From assembly GCA_009692515.1 (NCBI GenBank), contig SHZA01000002.1:40001-84656 (forward strand): a stretch of 44,656 bases of DNA. Direction: 5' to 3'. The notes beneath the pieces are model-generated. The model was not told the DNA's origin. It made no database searches and saw only the letters and a program-made list of their open reading frames with translations. The DNA is from Bdellovibrionales bacterium. Lineage in GTDB: Bacteria > Bdellovibrionota > FAC87 > UBA2466. The stretch's first letter is position 1, and each line of letters starts with the position of its first letter. A program made the translations under genes and the position numbers. Below are positions 1-8,179 of the stretch, one piece after another.

Positions 1-780
1 AAAGAAGATGATTTTATTGACGAGGAAAGGCCTTTTCTTGGAAATCCTTTTTATCATCCATGTGGTGACTTTGATCGGTTGGTAAAATTAATTATGGACC
101 CCGTTGAACAGTCGTTTTTGACGGAAAAAAATATTGACCGTATAGATCTAGATAAGAAAACTGTGTTTTGTAAGGATGGAACGGAGTTTTATTTTGAATG
201 TATCGCTTGGTGCTCAGATCTTAGAGCGTTATTAAGTGCCGTTAATTTATCCTCCAAGGTCAACTTGAAAAAGGCTCGGAAAAATGAGGATTTTCACGGT
301 GGAATTCATCTTGAAATGAAGCTCAGTAAATCACTTACACCCTTCCTAAACTCAATGATTTTTCCATTCCGTTATAAAGATCACAAACTGAGGGCTCTTG
401 GACTTAGGGATTTATCAGCGATACCCGACGAAAACGCACATAGGATCCAGTGGCTTGTTTTTTTAGAACGGGAACTATCAGAGGATCGAGAAGAGGTTGC
501 TAAGGTGATTCGTGCGCTAAAAAGGGAACTTCAAAAGGAATTTCCAGATATTAAGAACAGCCTGCTTAAAGAAAAAATTATATTTCAACCCAAGATGAAT
601 AGTTTCACACCCTTTGAGGTTAAGGGACTTGAGCTATTTCCTGGGGTATTTTATGTGGGGCCAGAAGTGCACCTAGCGGATACCATGGCCAATGGCTCCC
701 CTTTGGATCTAACAATCGATAACTGCAAATCGTTTCAGATGGGACTTACTCGGCCGACAACAACTGTTGAATCCGCCTGA
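1..780 (+). CDS. Partial protein, possible FAD-dependent oxidoreductase C-terminus
   Basis: The reading frame is open from the first base, so this is the 3' part of a gene that begins outside the window; the first internal TTG (79) is not a real start. About 259 residues are visible. A stretch around residues 45-75, with alternating hydrophobic residues followed by KDGTEF and then a hydrophobic strand ending in WCSDL, resembles the FAD-binding part of amine-oxidase or phytoene-desaturase-like proteins, where a strand, a 'dG' turn and a 'vvwatd' strand recur. The C-terminal GVFYVGPEVHLADTMANGSP could be the last flavin-contact segment. This is a guess from pattern; no complete Rossmann motif is in view because the N-terminus is missing. 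The next gene follows after 83 bp on the same strand. Confidence 0.4.
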   Translation, partial: KEDDFIDEERPFLGNPFYHPCGDFDRLVKLIMDPVEQSFLTEKNIDRIDLDKKTVFCKDGTEFYFECIAWCSDLRALLSAVNLSSKVNLKKARKNEDFHGGIHLEMKLSKSLTPFLNSMIFPFRYKDHKLRALGLRDLSAIPDENAHRIQWLVFLERELSEDREEVAKVIRALKRELQKEFPDIKNSLLKEKIIFQPKMNSFTPFEVKGLELFPGVFYVGPEVHLADTMANGSPLDLTIDNCKSFQMGLTRPTTTVESA

Positions 781-863
781 ATACCTGTGTATGAAGAAGA
801 CAAGAAACAAGGCAGACTCATCTAAATGAGCGATTTTAAGTAACTACTTTTTGAAAGGAATAA

Positions 864-1742
864 ATGGGGGAGCAAACAAAACTCGAAGCTACTCCGAATC
901 TATTCCATTACTTTGATTATCGTGAATATCTACAAGATTATTATTTGTTCCACAAAAAAAGAAATACTGCCTACAGTTATCGTTTATTTGCAAGAAAAGC
1001 AAAACTAGGCTCCCCTAACTATTTGAAACTTGTCGTCGATGGAAAAAGAAGAATCACCGATAGAACTTTGTTTCAGTTTGCTAGAGGCTTGGGTCTTTCT
1101 AAAGATGAAGAAAAGTATTTCCGTGAACTTGTGATGTATCAGGAGGTTTCTGATCCCGATAGCAAAGAGATTCACTTACGATCTTTACTAAAATATCAAG
1201 AAAAACAGAGAACTCCCACTCCCTTGAGGGCTGAACGAATTAAGTTTCTTCTAGATTGGCACCACGGTGTGATTCGTGAACTTATTAATATGAAGGACTT
1301 CAGTGAAGTTCCTGGATGGATTGTAAAACGACTCGGTAATAAGATTACAGAAATACAGGCCAAAGAGAGTTTAGAGCTTTTGATTCGGCTTGGAATTTTA
1401 GTGAGAAATCGCAGCGGGGCTTTAGAACAGCAGGAACCGCTCTTGACTAGCTCTGATGAAGTTCCTTCGCATGTTCTAAGGAGCTTACATAGGACATTCT
1501 TGCGAAAGGCTATTAACTCAATTTTTTCAGTTCCGATGGATAAAAGAGAGCTCTCAGGACTAATTCTCTCGGTCCCCAATCATCGAATGAAAGAACTTAA
1601 AGATGAAGTAAAAGAATTTAGAAAAAAATTAAATAGAAAATATGGTTTAGATAAATTGGCCGACGATGTTTACTATGTAGGCCTTTACGTATTTCCCGTA
1701 ACTCAAGGATTAAAAAATAATGATGAACAAAAATTCAATTAA
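864..1742 (+). CDS. TIGR02147 family protein (DUF4423-like)
   Basis: A 292-residue protein whose N-terminus (FHYFDYREYLQDYY, then a Tyr/Arg-rich helix-turn-helix-like segment ending SPNYLKLVVDGKRR) is the hallmark of the TIGR02147 family, found mainly in Bdellovibrio and Fibrobacter. Members look like soluble regulators with an N-terminal DNA-binding-like helical region followed by a DUF4423 domain; their targets are not generally known. The ATG at 864 has GAAAGGAAT just upstream. The 3' end overlaps the next gene by 23 bp, which suggests translational coupling with a small exported protein. The family assignment is confident; the regulatory role is inferred from the family. Confidence 0.85.
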   Translation: MGEQTKLEATPNLFHYFDYREYLQDYYLFHKKRNTAYSYRLFARKAKLGSPNYLKLVVDGKRRITDRTLFQFARGLGLSKDEEKYFRELVMYQEVSDPDSKEIHLRSLLKYQEKQRTPTPLRAERIKFLLDWHHGVIRELINMKDFSEVPGWIVKRLGNKITEIQAKESLELLIRLGILVRNRSGALEQQEPLLTSSDEVPSHVLRSLHRTFLRKAINSIFSVPMDKRELSGLILSVPNHRMKELKDEVKEFRKKLNRKYGLDKLADDVYYVGLYVFPVTQGLKNNDEQKFN

Positions 1743-2226
1743 ATTAATCGTTTTTGGATTCATTCCTCTACTATTAATTCCTGTTGTTGCTTTTTCTGGG
1801 TTTGAAATCGGAAATGGGCGAAAGGTTATTAAAAATACCCCTGGCCAATATGAATTAATCATACCCAAAAGCCTCGAAGTTGGTTTTTCTAGTAAGTTCA
1901 CAGAGGCGATTACCCCACTATTTGAAGGAACACCGAGAGCGAAACTACAAATTAATATTATTAAGGATGCGAAAATCGGCACCTATTCTGACCTTATTTA
2001 CAACACCTCAGAAAGTAATTGGAGTGGTTGCTCATTAGCGGGATTTCAGGGAATTAAAAATGAGGTTGTTTTACCTACACGACTTCACCAAATTGAATAC
2101 CGACTCTTTTACAAAGAATTTCAGGTGATTGTGATTAATATAGAGGGAATTCCAAGCGGATTAGCCGCATCTCCTTTTGAAAAAATTCAAACCTCTTTAG
2201 ATAGTTTTAAACTAAACGGCCAGTAA
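1720..2226 (+). CDS. Small exported hypothetical protein
   Basis: A 168-residue protein that I do not recognise. It begins MMNKNSIKLIVFGFIPLLLI, a basic tip followed by a long hydrophobic core and an Ala-Phe-Ser cleavage-like site, so export through Sec is likely. The rest is predicted to be beta-rich and soluble, with one Cys near residue 105. It starts inside the preceding TIGR02147 gene; AAGGA at about 1705-1709 serves as ribosome binding site. The second Met codon (1723) is an equally good start. Nothing downstream on the same strand belongs with it, so the pair looks like a small two-gene unit. Confidence 0.6.
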   Translation: MMNKNSIKLIVFGFIPLLLIPVVAFSGFEIGNGRKVIKNTPGQYELIIPKSLEVGFSSKFTEAITPLFEGTPRAKLQINIIKDAKIGTYSDLIYNTSESNWSGCSLAGFQGIKNEVVLPTRLHQIEYRLFYKEFQVIVINIEGIPSGLAASPFEKIQTSLDSFKLNGQ

Positions 2227-2410
2227 AATATATTGGCACCTATTTTCTATCTATTTAAATACTACCTCATGAGACCCCTTTGATTTAGGCTTCGGGAGAG
2301 GCATAAAGCGGGCTTATTCACAGTCATTACTCCCCTCAAGTATAGGTGATAGGTATTTTATGCTAAATCAAAAAGTATCCTGAATATGTCCAAGTATTAA
2401 TAATTAAAAA

Positions 2411-2436
2411 CCCCATCACCTGAACAGGTGACGGGG
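2411..2436. terminator. Bidirectional hairpin terminator
   Basis: An 11-position inverted repeat, CCCCATCACCT and AGGTGACGGGG with a GAAC loop and one A/C mismatch, lies between two convergent units. On the minus strand it is followed by GTTTTTAATTA, so it ends the rpsF-rplI operon 27 bp past the rplI stop. On the plus strand it is followed by CTTTT, so it may also stop the plus-strand pair upstream. Confidence 0.88.
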
Positions 2437-2463
2437 CTTTTAAAATCGTTACTTTACCTAAAA

Positions 2464-2907
2464 TTATTCTTTAACAACCCAAACCTTAGTGTTTGCCACA
2501 ACCTCATCAAACACTCGAATAGGTACGGTATAAACGCCTAAGGCCTTGATAGCGTCAATAAGAAGGATGTCTTTTTTATCAATAACAAAACCTTCACTAT
2601 TAAAAGCTTTTTCAATATCTTGGGTAGTAACAGAACCAAATAACTTATCATTTTCACCAACTTTTTTGGCGATTGAACAAGATATCTTTTCTAGCTTTGC
2701 TTTTAACGTTTCTGCTTCTTTTAAACGCTTTGCACGCTTTGAATCCAATAGACGCTTTTCATGCTCAAACTCCTTTAAGTTTGTTCCAGTAGCAGGAATC
2801 GCTAAATTTCTCGGTAGTAAATAGTTTCTGGCATAGCCAGCCGCTACATTTACGATAGTACCCGCTGTACCAAGATTACTAAGATCCTCTCTTAATATTA
2901 TTTTCAT
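2464..2907 (-). CDS. rplI: 50S ribosomal protein L9
   Basis: A 147-residue L9. The N-terminal domain opens MKIILREDLSNLGTAG and carries the family signature GYARNYLLPRNLA. A long charged connecting helix (about residues 50-85) leads to the C-terminal domain, ending in VPIRVFDEVVANTKVWVVKE. L9 binds 23S rRNA near the L1 stalk and influences frame maintenance. Its ATG overlaps the stop of the upstream membrane protein by 4 bp (ATGA), and it is the last gene of the rpsF operon, followed by a hairpin terminator. Confidence 0.97.
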   Translation of the reverse strand: MKIILREDLSNLGTAGTIVNVAAGYARNYLLPRNLAIPATGTNLKEFEHEKRLLDSKRAKRLKEAETLKAKLEKISCSIAKKVGENDKLFGSVTTQDIEKAFNSEGFVIDKKDILLIDAIKALGVYTVPIRVFDEVVANTKVWVVKE

Positions 2908-3833
2908 GTTTGTTCCTCCAAATTAATAGGGAGTATCTGTGGTGAGACCCCCCTTTTTTTTCTTAATAACCAAGGGCTCATCACACCCATACCCACTAAG
3001 GCATAGAAACCCAGCAAAATAGCAACACAGAAGATAAGAGTTCGAACACTACGTCTAACCCCTCTTTGTGCCAATAAAACAGATAAGCAAATAGAACCTT
3101 GAACAAACATAAATCCGCTCAAAATTCTAAATAATCCGCCAACAACAAAACGATATTCAGAGGTCACAACTACAGAAGCTGCGAAAAATATAGAAAAAGC
3201 CATCGTAAAAACTATAGGCAATCTGAAGGCTTTCAGTTCTTTTGAAGAATAGGGGCTTGCCTCTTTTGCCCAACCAAAATGAGCCGCAGCCCCGATCGCT
3301 ATCCAAACAGATAATAATGAAGCGGATAAGTATAAAAAAGGACCTTCGTAAAGAATTAAATCCTGAACCAAGGACCAATCAATCGCTTTATCTAAAACAT
3401 TGGAAGTTTTTAACTGCGCTATCAAATTCCCAACCCAACGAATCCAATAATCTCCAATTTTTATATTCTCTGTGAAAGAGGCCCACAACAAACACCCCAC
3501 AGCAGTGAATAACGCTACCGCTAGCGATTGAAAAAAAACCTGAAGAAGTTTTGTTTCTTTGCTTAGACTATCTGCAACAACAAGCCCAAAAACAAAGCCA
3601 ATTATCACTTGAGGCAAAGAGACCTCTAAAAAAAGAAGGGCTAAAATAGCCCCACCTAATCCAGCAAGTTTCGACCATGGATTAGTAAAACGACAATGAG
3701 AGAAAACCATCACCATAGGGGCGAACACCCATGTAGCTATTCCTAGTGAAACTAAAAACATCTGTGAAATCAGGGCAAAAACGTCCACCGATTTCACTTC
3801 GGTTTTATCTGGTTTGTCGTTTACTAATTGCAT
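2904..3833 (-). CDS. DUF2232/YybS-like polytopic membrane protein
   Basis: A 309-residue integral membrane protein with about eight hydrophobic segments spread along its length. Its place between rpsR and rplI is where DUF2232 (YybS-like) membrane proteins sit in Firmicutes and many delta-type proteobacteria, and the size fits. Function is unknown for the family. It starts only a few bases after the rpsR stop and ends overlapping rplI, so it is translated within the ribosomal operon. The family call rests mainly on position and topology; I see no diagnostic short motif. Confidence 0.65.
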   Translation of the reverse strand: MQLVNDKPDKTEVKSVDVFALISQMFLVSLGIATWVFAPMVMVFSHCRFTNPWSKLAGLGGAILALLFLEVSLPQVIIGFVFGLVVADSLSKETKLLQVFFQSLAVALFTAVGCLLWASFTENIKIGDYWIRWVGNLIAQLKTSNVLDKAIDWSLVQDLILYEGPFLYLSASLLSVWIAIGAAAHFGWAKEASPYSSKELKAFRLPIVFTMAFSIFFAASVVVTSEYRFVVGGLFRILSGFMFVQGSICLSVLLAQRGVRRSVRTLIFCVAILLGFYALVGMGVMSPWLLRKKRGVSPQILPINLEEQT

Positions 3834-3839
3834 TTTTTT

Positions 3840-4157
3840 CTAGTTCTGTACTGACGAATAAAGAAGAAATGCTAAATGTCGTGAACGTTTGATTGCCGTC
3901 GCCAAATCTCTTTGATGAGGAGCACAGTTGCCAGAGATTCTTCGTGGAACTATTTTCGCTCGTTCAGTAATAAAAGAACTAAGGGTTACCTTATCTTTGT
4001 AATCCATAAAAAACCCGGACTCGGTACAAAAACGACAACCTTTGCGCCTTTGAAAACCACGTTTATCCCCACCGCGATCACCAAAGTCTCCGCCTCTGTC
4101 TCCTCTATCGCCTCGGTCCATTCCTCGATCATTATTTTTGTTTTCGAATCTTTTCAC
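3840..4157 (-). CDS. rpsR: 30S ribosomal protein S18, zinc-binding (C+) form
   Basis: S18 pairs with S6 in the 30S platform. The core is clear: CRFC, then DYKDKVTLSSFITERAKIVP, RRISGNC and HQRDLATAIKRSRHLAFL. The CxxC plus later C and H (GNCAPHQ) are the four zinc ligands of the C+ form. I place the start at the GTG at 4157, which has GGAGG five to eight bases upstream and begins 1 bp past the ssb stop; a TTG twelve bases further out would itself contain that GGAGG. The 105-residue protein carries an unusual 35-residue N-terminal extension with five DRG units, absent from ordinary 75-90 residue S18 proteins. Confidence 0.95.
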   Translation of the reverse strand: MKRFENKNNDRGMDRGDRGDRGGDFGDRGGDKRGFQRRKGCRFCTESGFFMDYKDKVTLSSFITERAKIVPRRISGNCAPHQRDLATAIKRSRHLAFLLYSSVQN

Positions 4158-4158
4158 T

Positions 4159-4455
4159 TTATCCTCCAAATATTTCTAAAATAACTTTAACTTCGTTAAT
4201 TCGACTACCAAACCTGCTGGTATATGCCCTTTGGTATAAATGACCTTGAATATTTACGGTCATTCCAATCTTGAGCTGCCCTTTCAAGTCCTCTGCTAGT
4301 CTATCGGAAACTACGACCTCGTAATATCCGACCGATTCTTTTGAGTACGCCTCTTGCCCCACAGCTAGAGTGAACTCTAATAACGCCAACCCAGATGGAC
4401 TGTACTGAAGCTGTCCAACTCGGCTTATCTTTCCGGCTAGTTGAACTTTGTTCAA
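4159..4455 (-). CDS. Short single-stranded DNA-binding protein (SSB/PriB-like)
   Basis: A 98-residue single OB-fold protein, MNKVQLAGKISRVGQLQYSP and so on. The early 'G.. .....SPSG......LAV' pattern and the later GMTVNIQGHLYQR strand are shared by SSB and PriB. It lies between rpsF and rpsR, where enteric bacteria have priB and Firmicutes have ssb. It ends at ILEIFGG with no disordered linker and no acidic tip, so it cannot recruit partners as a canonical SSB does. That favours a PriB-like or accessory ssDNA-binding role. The start is TTG, preceded by GTGGA. Which of the two families it belongs to cannot be settled by eye. Confidence 0.75.
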   Translation of the reverse strand: MNKVQLAGKISRVGQLQYSPSGLALLEFTLAVGQEAYSKESVGYYEVVVSDRLAEDLKGQLKIGMTVNIQGHLYQRAYTSRFGSRINEVKVILEIFGG

Positions 4456-4494
4456 TTTAATCCACGTAAAATAGGGTTAGCGTCGATTAAAATC

Positions 4495-4899
4495 TTAGTA
4501 CATTCTGTCGCGTTTTTTCTGCTCTCTGAACTCACGATTTTTCCTGTGTTCTTCTTCAGCCAATTGAATTTGGTTTTTTATTTTAGCGAAGTCATAGTCA
4601 GCAGGCTGCGCTACGGTCAAAAAACGAATAACATCATCAGTAATTTTGAACTGACGCTCGATCTCTTCAACAACTCCACCCTTACCTGTATAAACGATAG
4701 TGGAATAACGACCCGATCGCTCTTTTTTAATTTCATAGGCCAACTCCTTGATTCCGGAGTCGTCTCGAACTTTAAGAGTTCCCTGGAACTTAGCAATTAC
4801 GGCATCAATTTTTTGGTGAAATGTTTGAACGTCGGCATCCACTACGCCGGGTCTCAAGATATAGGTGGTTTCATAGGTATAGGAGCTTGGATAAGACAT
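4495..4899 (-). CDS. rpsF: 30S ribosomal protein S6
   Basis: S6, the first gene of the operon. The ferredoxin-like fold is visible: YETTYILRPG as strand 1, a helix, IKELAYEIKKERSGRYSTIV in the middle and FKITDDVIRFLTV near the end, then a charged C-terminal tail rich in Arg, Lys and Glu. I use the ATG at 4899, giving 134 residues beginning MSYPSSYTYETTY, because AGAGGAAG lies right before it and S6 proteins normally start a few residues before YE; a longer frame to 4944 exists but adds a non-conserved leader. Confidence 0.96.
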   Translation of the reverse strand: MSYPSSYTYETTYILRPGVVDADVQTFHQKIDAVIAKFQGTLKVRDDSGIKELAYEIKKERSGRYSTIVYTGKGGVVEEIERQFKITDDVIRFLTVAQPADYDFAKIKNQIQLAEEEHRKNREFREQKKRDRMY

Positions 4900-4939
4900 A
4901 TTCTTCCTCTCGGTCAGTGGCTTACTATAAGCCCCAGGC

Positions 4940-4957
4940 CCCAAAGCTATCTTTGGG
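4940..4957 (-). promoter_or_regulatory. Small hairpin in the rpsF leader
   Basis: A perfect 7-bp stem, CCCAAAG and CTTTGGG around a four-base loop, lies about 40 bp before the rpsF start. No T-run follows, so it is not a terminator. rpsF leaders in several phyla bind the S6:S18 complex for autoregulation, and this could be part of such a leader, but I cannot match the known consensus by eye. Confidence 0.3.
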
Positions 4958-5003
4958 ACAAGGATGACACAACTGGGTATGACGTATCAGTAATGGGTGT
5001 GGT

Positions 5004-5780
5004 TTACAACTCAAAATCTAACAGAGGGGGGCTATCTATCGATTGTAAGGATTCTCCCACAACCCTAGCGCTTTGTTCAGTGAGGCATTGGGTAATTGAG
5101 CCGATTAAGGAGTCCCAGGGACTAAGTGGCTTATGGGAGCCCCTGAGATCAAGAGAAAAAAATGCAGCATTAGTTCCGAAGAACTGCCTTAAATCGGATG
5201 GGCTCAATCCCTCTTGCTCAAATTTTGCTCCCAGCTCGAGTAAAGAAGAAAGAGTTCCGACTCTAATCAATTTTTTCCTCACAAAATGAAAAAGCAAAGG
5301 AAAGGCAGATTCTGAATTGCGAATCCAGAGTACGCTCAATTCAAAATGGGATAATGCATCTTCAAGTTGATTGGCTAGCAAACGAAGACTTACCATTTTT
5401 TTCGAAAATGCTTCTGGAGCAAACTGAATATTTAGATCTTTGTTTTCACCAGTAAAGAAAAGCGCATGAGGATAAGGAAGAATGGCTTCAAATAATTTTT
5501 TTTCTTTCGGAAAAGCTAAACTCGCTCCACCCCAAACCATATGTTCAACTGAGATCTGTTGCTCCATTAATTCGATCTGAGCGACCTCAGAACCTCTGTT
5601 TGAAAACTCTGTTATTTCTGTTTTGGGTCCAGTCTCTCCCCAGTTTTGTGTGAAAAGATTTTGAGTCGCAACATTCTCAAGCAATCTAAAAGAGGCTCCA
5701 GACAAACCTAAAGAGGTCAGAATAGTTTCTTTGTCTTTTTTTCCAAGCGTTGGGGTAAAATACCTAGAGAGTTTAGCCAT
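5004..5780 (-). CDS. Hypothetical protein
   Basis: A 258-residue soluble protein that I do not recognise. No signal peptide or membrane span is evident. The middle (about residues 95-150) alternates hydrophobic and charged residues and includes HALFFTGENKDLNIQF. It overlaps the preceding glycosidase-like gene by 8 bp, so the two are translationally coupled and probably act together. About 100 bp separate it from rpsF downstream, so it may be transcribed into the ribosomal operon. Confidence 0.6.
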   Translation of the reverse strand: MAKLSRYFTPTLGKKDKETILTSLGLSGASFRLLENVATQNLFTQNWGETGPKTEITEFSNRGSEVAQIELMEQQISVEHMVWGGASLAFPKEKKLFEAILPYPHALFFTGENKDLNIQFAPEAFSKKMVSLRLLANQLEDALSHFELSVLWIRNSESAFPLLFHFVRKKLIRVGTLSSLLELGAKFEQEGLSPSDLRQFFGTNAAFFSLDLRGSHKPLSPWDSLIGSITQCLTEQSARVVGESLQSIDSPPLLDFEL

Positions 5781-7086
5781 TAAGAACCACCTCAGCTAGC
5801 TCTCCAAAATTTCGGGTCCAACTTTTTATCCAGTCTGGGGATGACGTCAAAGTGGTTTGAACAGACAAATAAATGGCCCCCTTCTCTTTTGATATTTTAA
5901 ACCAATCGGCTCCTCCGAGCGAAACTAAACTTCGGCCTCCACCATTAAAAAGCTGGTGACTCTCTAGGTTTTCATCAAATTGGGGCACGCCAAAAGGAAA
6001 AAATAAAAGACTGCCACTTTTTAACTGCCCAATTAAATAATTAGCTCCGGACAAGGAAAGATACTTCCCTGAGATGACAGTAATGACAGAATAGTTTTGA
6101 CTCGAGTCCCCTGATAAAATCGGTAGAGGAATAAAATCAACCACAGTATCTTTTAAGCTTTCTGTAATAACACTTGCCCATTGAAAGGCTTGAATACTTG
6201 ATTTGCTTAAAACGCCCTCAGCCATAAAGGGACTAATTCCCGAACTCTCATCGCATTGAATTAATGTTGACTCAAAACAAACGGCTGCTTTTTTATTTTC
6301 TTGTGCGTTTACATTATCGATTTTTAAACTCGCCCGGATCAGATTTTTCAATCCCTCAGAGGTCTTTAGCTCTAATAGACCGGTCAAATATTCCTCTGCT
6401 AACCTAAAACGACTCCAGCGATAGTCATACGCAAATAACCAAGGGCGTTTACTTTCGATTAGTTTTGCCCCCGCTTTTGTAGCCACTGCATTTAAATTAT
6501 TATAATTAGTTTGAAACCGCTTATTAAAAACCTTGACGTCGGGATAACGTTTTTCCAGACATTTCGAATAGCCAGACTCTCCTGAAATCGACTGGGAAAA
6601 AAGTAGGGGGAGCAATGAAATATGAACCTCAGAGATGGGTCCCCCAGGAGCCACATATAATGAGAGTATAGAACTAACCTCCTCAAAAAAAGAATAAAAC
6701 CCCTCTTTTAATCTCGGCGCTTTCGGAGATGGCAAACTCACAGATGAAAAATAGGGGGGCTCATCTTCCCATAAAGTCTGAGGAATGATTTCGCGCTGGC
6801 CTTCATCCATCGCCCAGGATGGATAACTAAGTGGGTGAGCGGGGAAACCAAGGACAACTCTTACCGACAATCCCACACTTTGTGCCACCGTTAATAGCTT
6901 TTCGATTCTTAATTTGCTTTGCTTAGAAAAGTCTCTAATGCCCAGAGATGTTTCATGAACACCCCACAAAATAGGAATTGTAATTAACCTAACTCCCAAA
7001 TTAGCCTTTGCTTGTAAAAGCCTTTGCCAATCATGGGGAGCTTCATCCCAATACTCAAAAAAAGATCTGCTACAAATTAGTGACAT
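5773..7086 (-). CDS. TIM-barrel glycoside-hydrolase-like protein
   Basis: A 437-residue protein without a signal peptide. The order of segments suggests a (beta/alpha)8 barrel: GVRLITIPILWGVHE early, then VGLSVRVVLGFPAHPLSYPS. Most telling is YPDVKVFNKRFQTNYNNLNA followed by YRWSRFRLAEEYLTGLLEL, which resembles the 'YG.i..LN.aWgt.y' and 'd..rF......' blocks of GH42-type beta-galactosidases. The acid/base Asn-Glu pair of that family is not obvious; a Glu in SISGESGY is a candidate. It could be a divergent or non-catalytic family member. It lies 20 bp downstream of lpxH and overlaps the next gene by 8 bp. Confidence 0.4.
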   Translation of the reverse strand: MSLICSRSFFEYWDEAPHDWQRLLQAKANLGVRLITIPILWGVHETSLGIRDFSKQSKLRIEKLLTVAQSVGLSVRVVLGFPAHPLSYPSWAMDEGQREIIPQTLWEDEPPYFSSVSLPSPKAPRLKEGFYSFFEEVSSILSLYVAPGGPISEVHISLLPLLFSQSISGESGYSKCLEKRYPDVKVFNKRFQTNYNNLNAVATKAGAKLIESKRPWLFAYDYRWSRFRLAEEYLTGLLELKTSEGLKNLIRASLKIDNVNAQENKKAAVCFESTLIQCDESSGISPFMAEGVLSKSSIQAFQWASVITESLKDTVVDFIPLPILSGDSSQNYSVITVISGKYLSLSGANYLIGQLKSGSLLFFPFGVPQFDENLESHQLFNGGGRSLVSLGGADWFKISKEKGAIYLSVQTTLTSSPDWIKSWTRNFGELAEVVLNG

Positions 7087-7106
7087 GAATTTCTGCTGTA
7101 TAAGGG

Positions 7107-7853
7107 TTAAAAACTATTGAAATTGATTACGTGCTTTTTAGTATAAAACTCAACTCCATCAAACTCAAGATAAGTAAAATTCTTAACCCAATCACCCGTA
7201 TTCAAATATCGACACTGCCGAGACCCCACCTGAACGGTAAAGTCATCGGGAATATGTGTGTGTCCCATAACAACGACATCGTAGCCCTTTGCAAAAAGAA
7301 CTTTCGCATTATTCCGGTAGGTATCTCTGATTAACTCAAATTTTTCAGGTGAAAGCTTTTGATATCCTCTGCTTGCCTGTGAAGTCTTTGCTCCAAGTTC
7401 AAAAACCCATTTTCCAGGAATAGGTTTTATTAAAAAATGCAACAAATGGGTTCTAAGCAGCCATCTTAGAATTCGATAACCTTTTTCTTTCGGATTTCCC
7501 AGGTCTCCATGGGCCATGAAAATTCGTTGATTATTCCAGGTTTGTTCAAAAGAATCGGTGTGGACCTTAATGCCAATTTCTTCTGTGAAATATTTACCCA
7601 ATCTGAAGTCGTGATTGCCCTCAATATAATGTAACTGGCAACCCTGTCGGATTAGGTCTTTAAAAACGTTAAAAACTGGGGCAAAAGATGAAATTAAATA
7701 TTCAGTAGTCCCCGGCCATACATCGAATAGGTCTCCCAAAATATAAACATGCTCAAATTGGGGCCCCTTAGTCCGTAAAAACTCTAACACCTCTAGTGTT
7801 TTTTTACTTTGTGCGTCTTGTAAATGCACATCCGATATAAAAATAGCCTTCAT
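7107..7853 (-). CDS. lpxH: UDP-2,3-diacylglucosamine diphosphatase LpxH-like
   Basis: A 248-residue calcineurin-type metallophosphoesterase. All metal-binding blocks are present in order: SDVHL (D8, H10), GDLFDVW, EGNHD, AHGD, and GHTHIPD near the C-terminus. The arrangement and length match LpxH, which removes UMP from UDP-2,3-diacylglucosamine to give lipid X at the membrane. Since lpxA, lpxD, lpxB and lpxK are nearby and neither lpxI nor lpxG is seen, this is the best candidate for that step. Other small phosphoesterases share the motifs, so substrate is inferred from family and context. No good ribosome binding site precedes the ATG. Confidence 0.8.
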   Translation of the reverse strand: MKAIFISDVHLQDAQSKKTLEVLEFLRTKGPQFEHVYILGDLFDVWPGTTEYLISSFAPVFNVFKDLIRQGCQLHYIEGNHDFRLGKYFTEEIGIKVHTDSFEQTWNNQRIFMAHGDLGNPKEKGYRILRWLLRTHLLHFLIKPIPGKWVFELGAKTSQASRGYQKLSPEKFELIRDTYRNNAKVLFAKGYDVVVMGHTHIPDDFTVQVGSRQCRYLNTGDWVKNFTYLEFDGVEFYTKKHVINFNSF

Positions 7854-7927
7854 ATGCTTATTGTTAACACGAAATTAAAAAGGGGAAAAGCCGCGGTTCG
7901 TAGGTACTTTCTAATGGGAAGGTCGTT

Positions 7928-8179
7928 CTATTTAAAAAGCAATTGGCTTGGAACTCTTTTTTTCTCTTTTGAATTTGCACTCATATCATCCAAACCTTTC
8001 TCCACCTCAAAAAGAGAGGTTAGAGAGGGATCAATGGAGGCCTCTTTCCTAAGTTGTGGGGCTTGTACACCTCGATAAGCGATACGAGCATTTAGATCAT
8101 TGCTCATCATAAGATAAGCGGTTACCAAAGCTCCCGTGAAAACTGTGATGCTATAAAGATACTGAAGCCTATTTTTCAT
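7928..8179 (-). CDS. Small single-span membrane protein
   Basis: An 83-residue protein starting MKNRLQYLYSITVFTGALVT, a basic tip followed by one hydrophobic span, then a hydrophilic tail with acidic and basic patches. I prefer the ATG at 8179, preceded by CAGGGG, over a longer frame from 8263 that has no good start. It is not recognised. It lies 74 bp upstream of lpxH on the same strand and may be co-transcribed. Confidence 0.45.
   Translation of the reverse strand: MKNRLQYLYSITVFTGALVTAYLMMSNDLNARIAYRGVQAPQLRKEASIDPSLTSLFEVEKGLDDMSANSKEKKRVPSQLLFK

Noticed and set aside
4441..5289. Long plus-strand open frame (282 codons) antisense to rpsF and its upstream gene
   Set aside because: It lies over the conserved rpsF and part of an operonic gene, has no ribosome binding site and no recognisable protein features. 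Chance antisense openness is the simpler reading.
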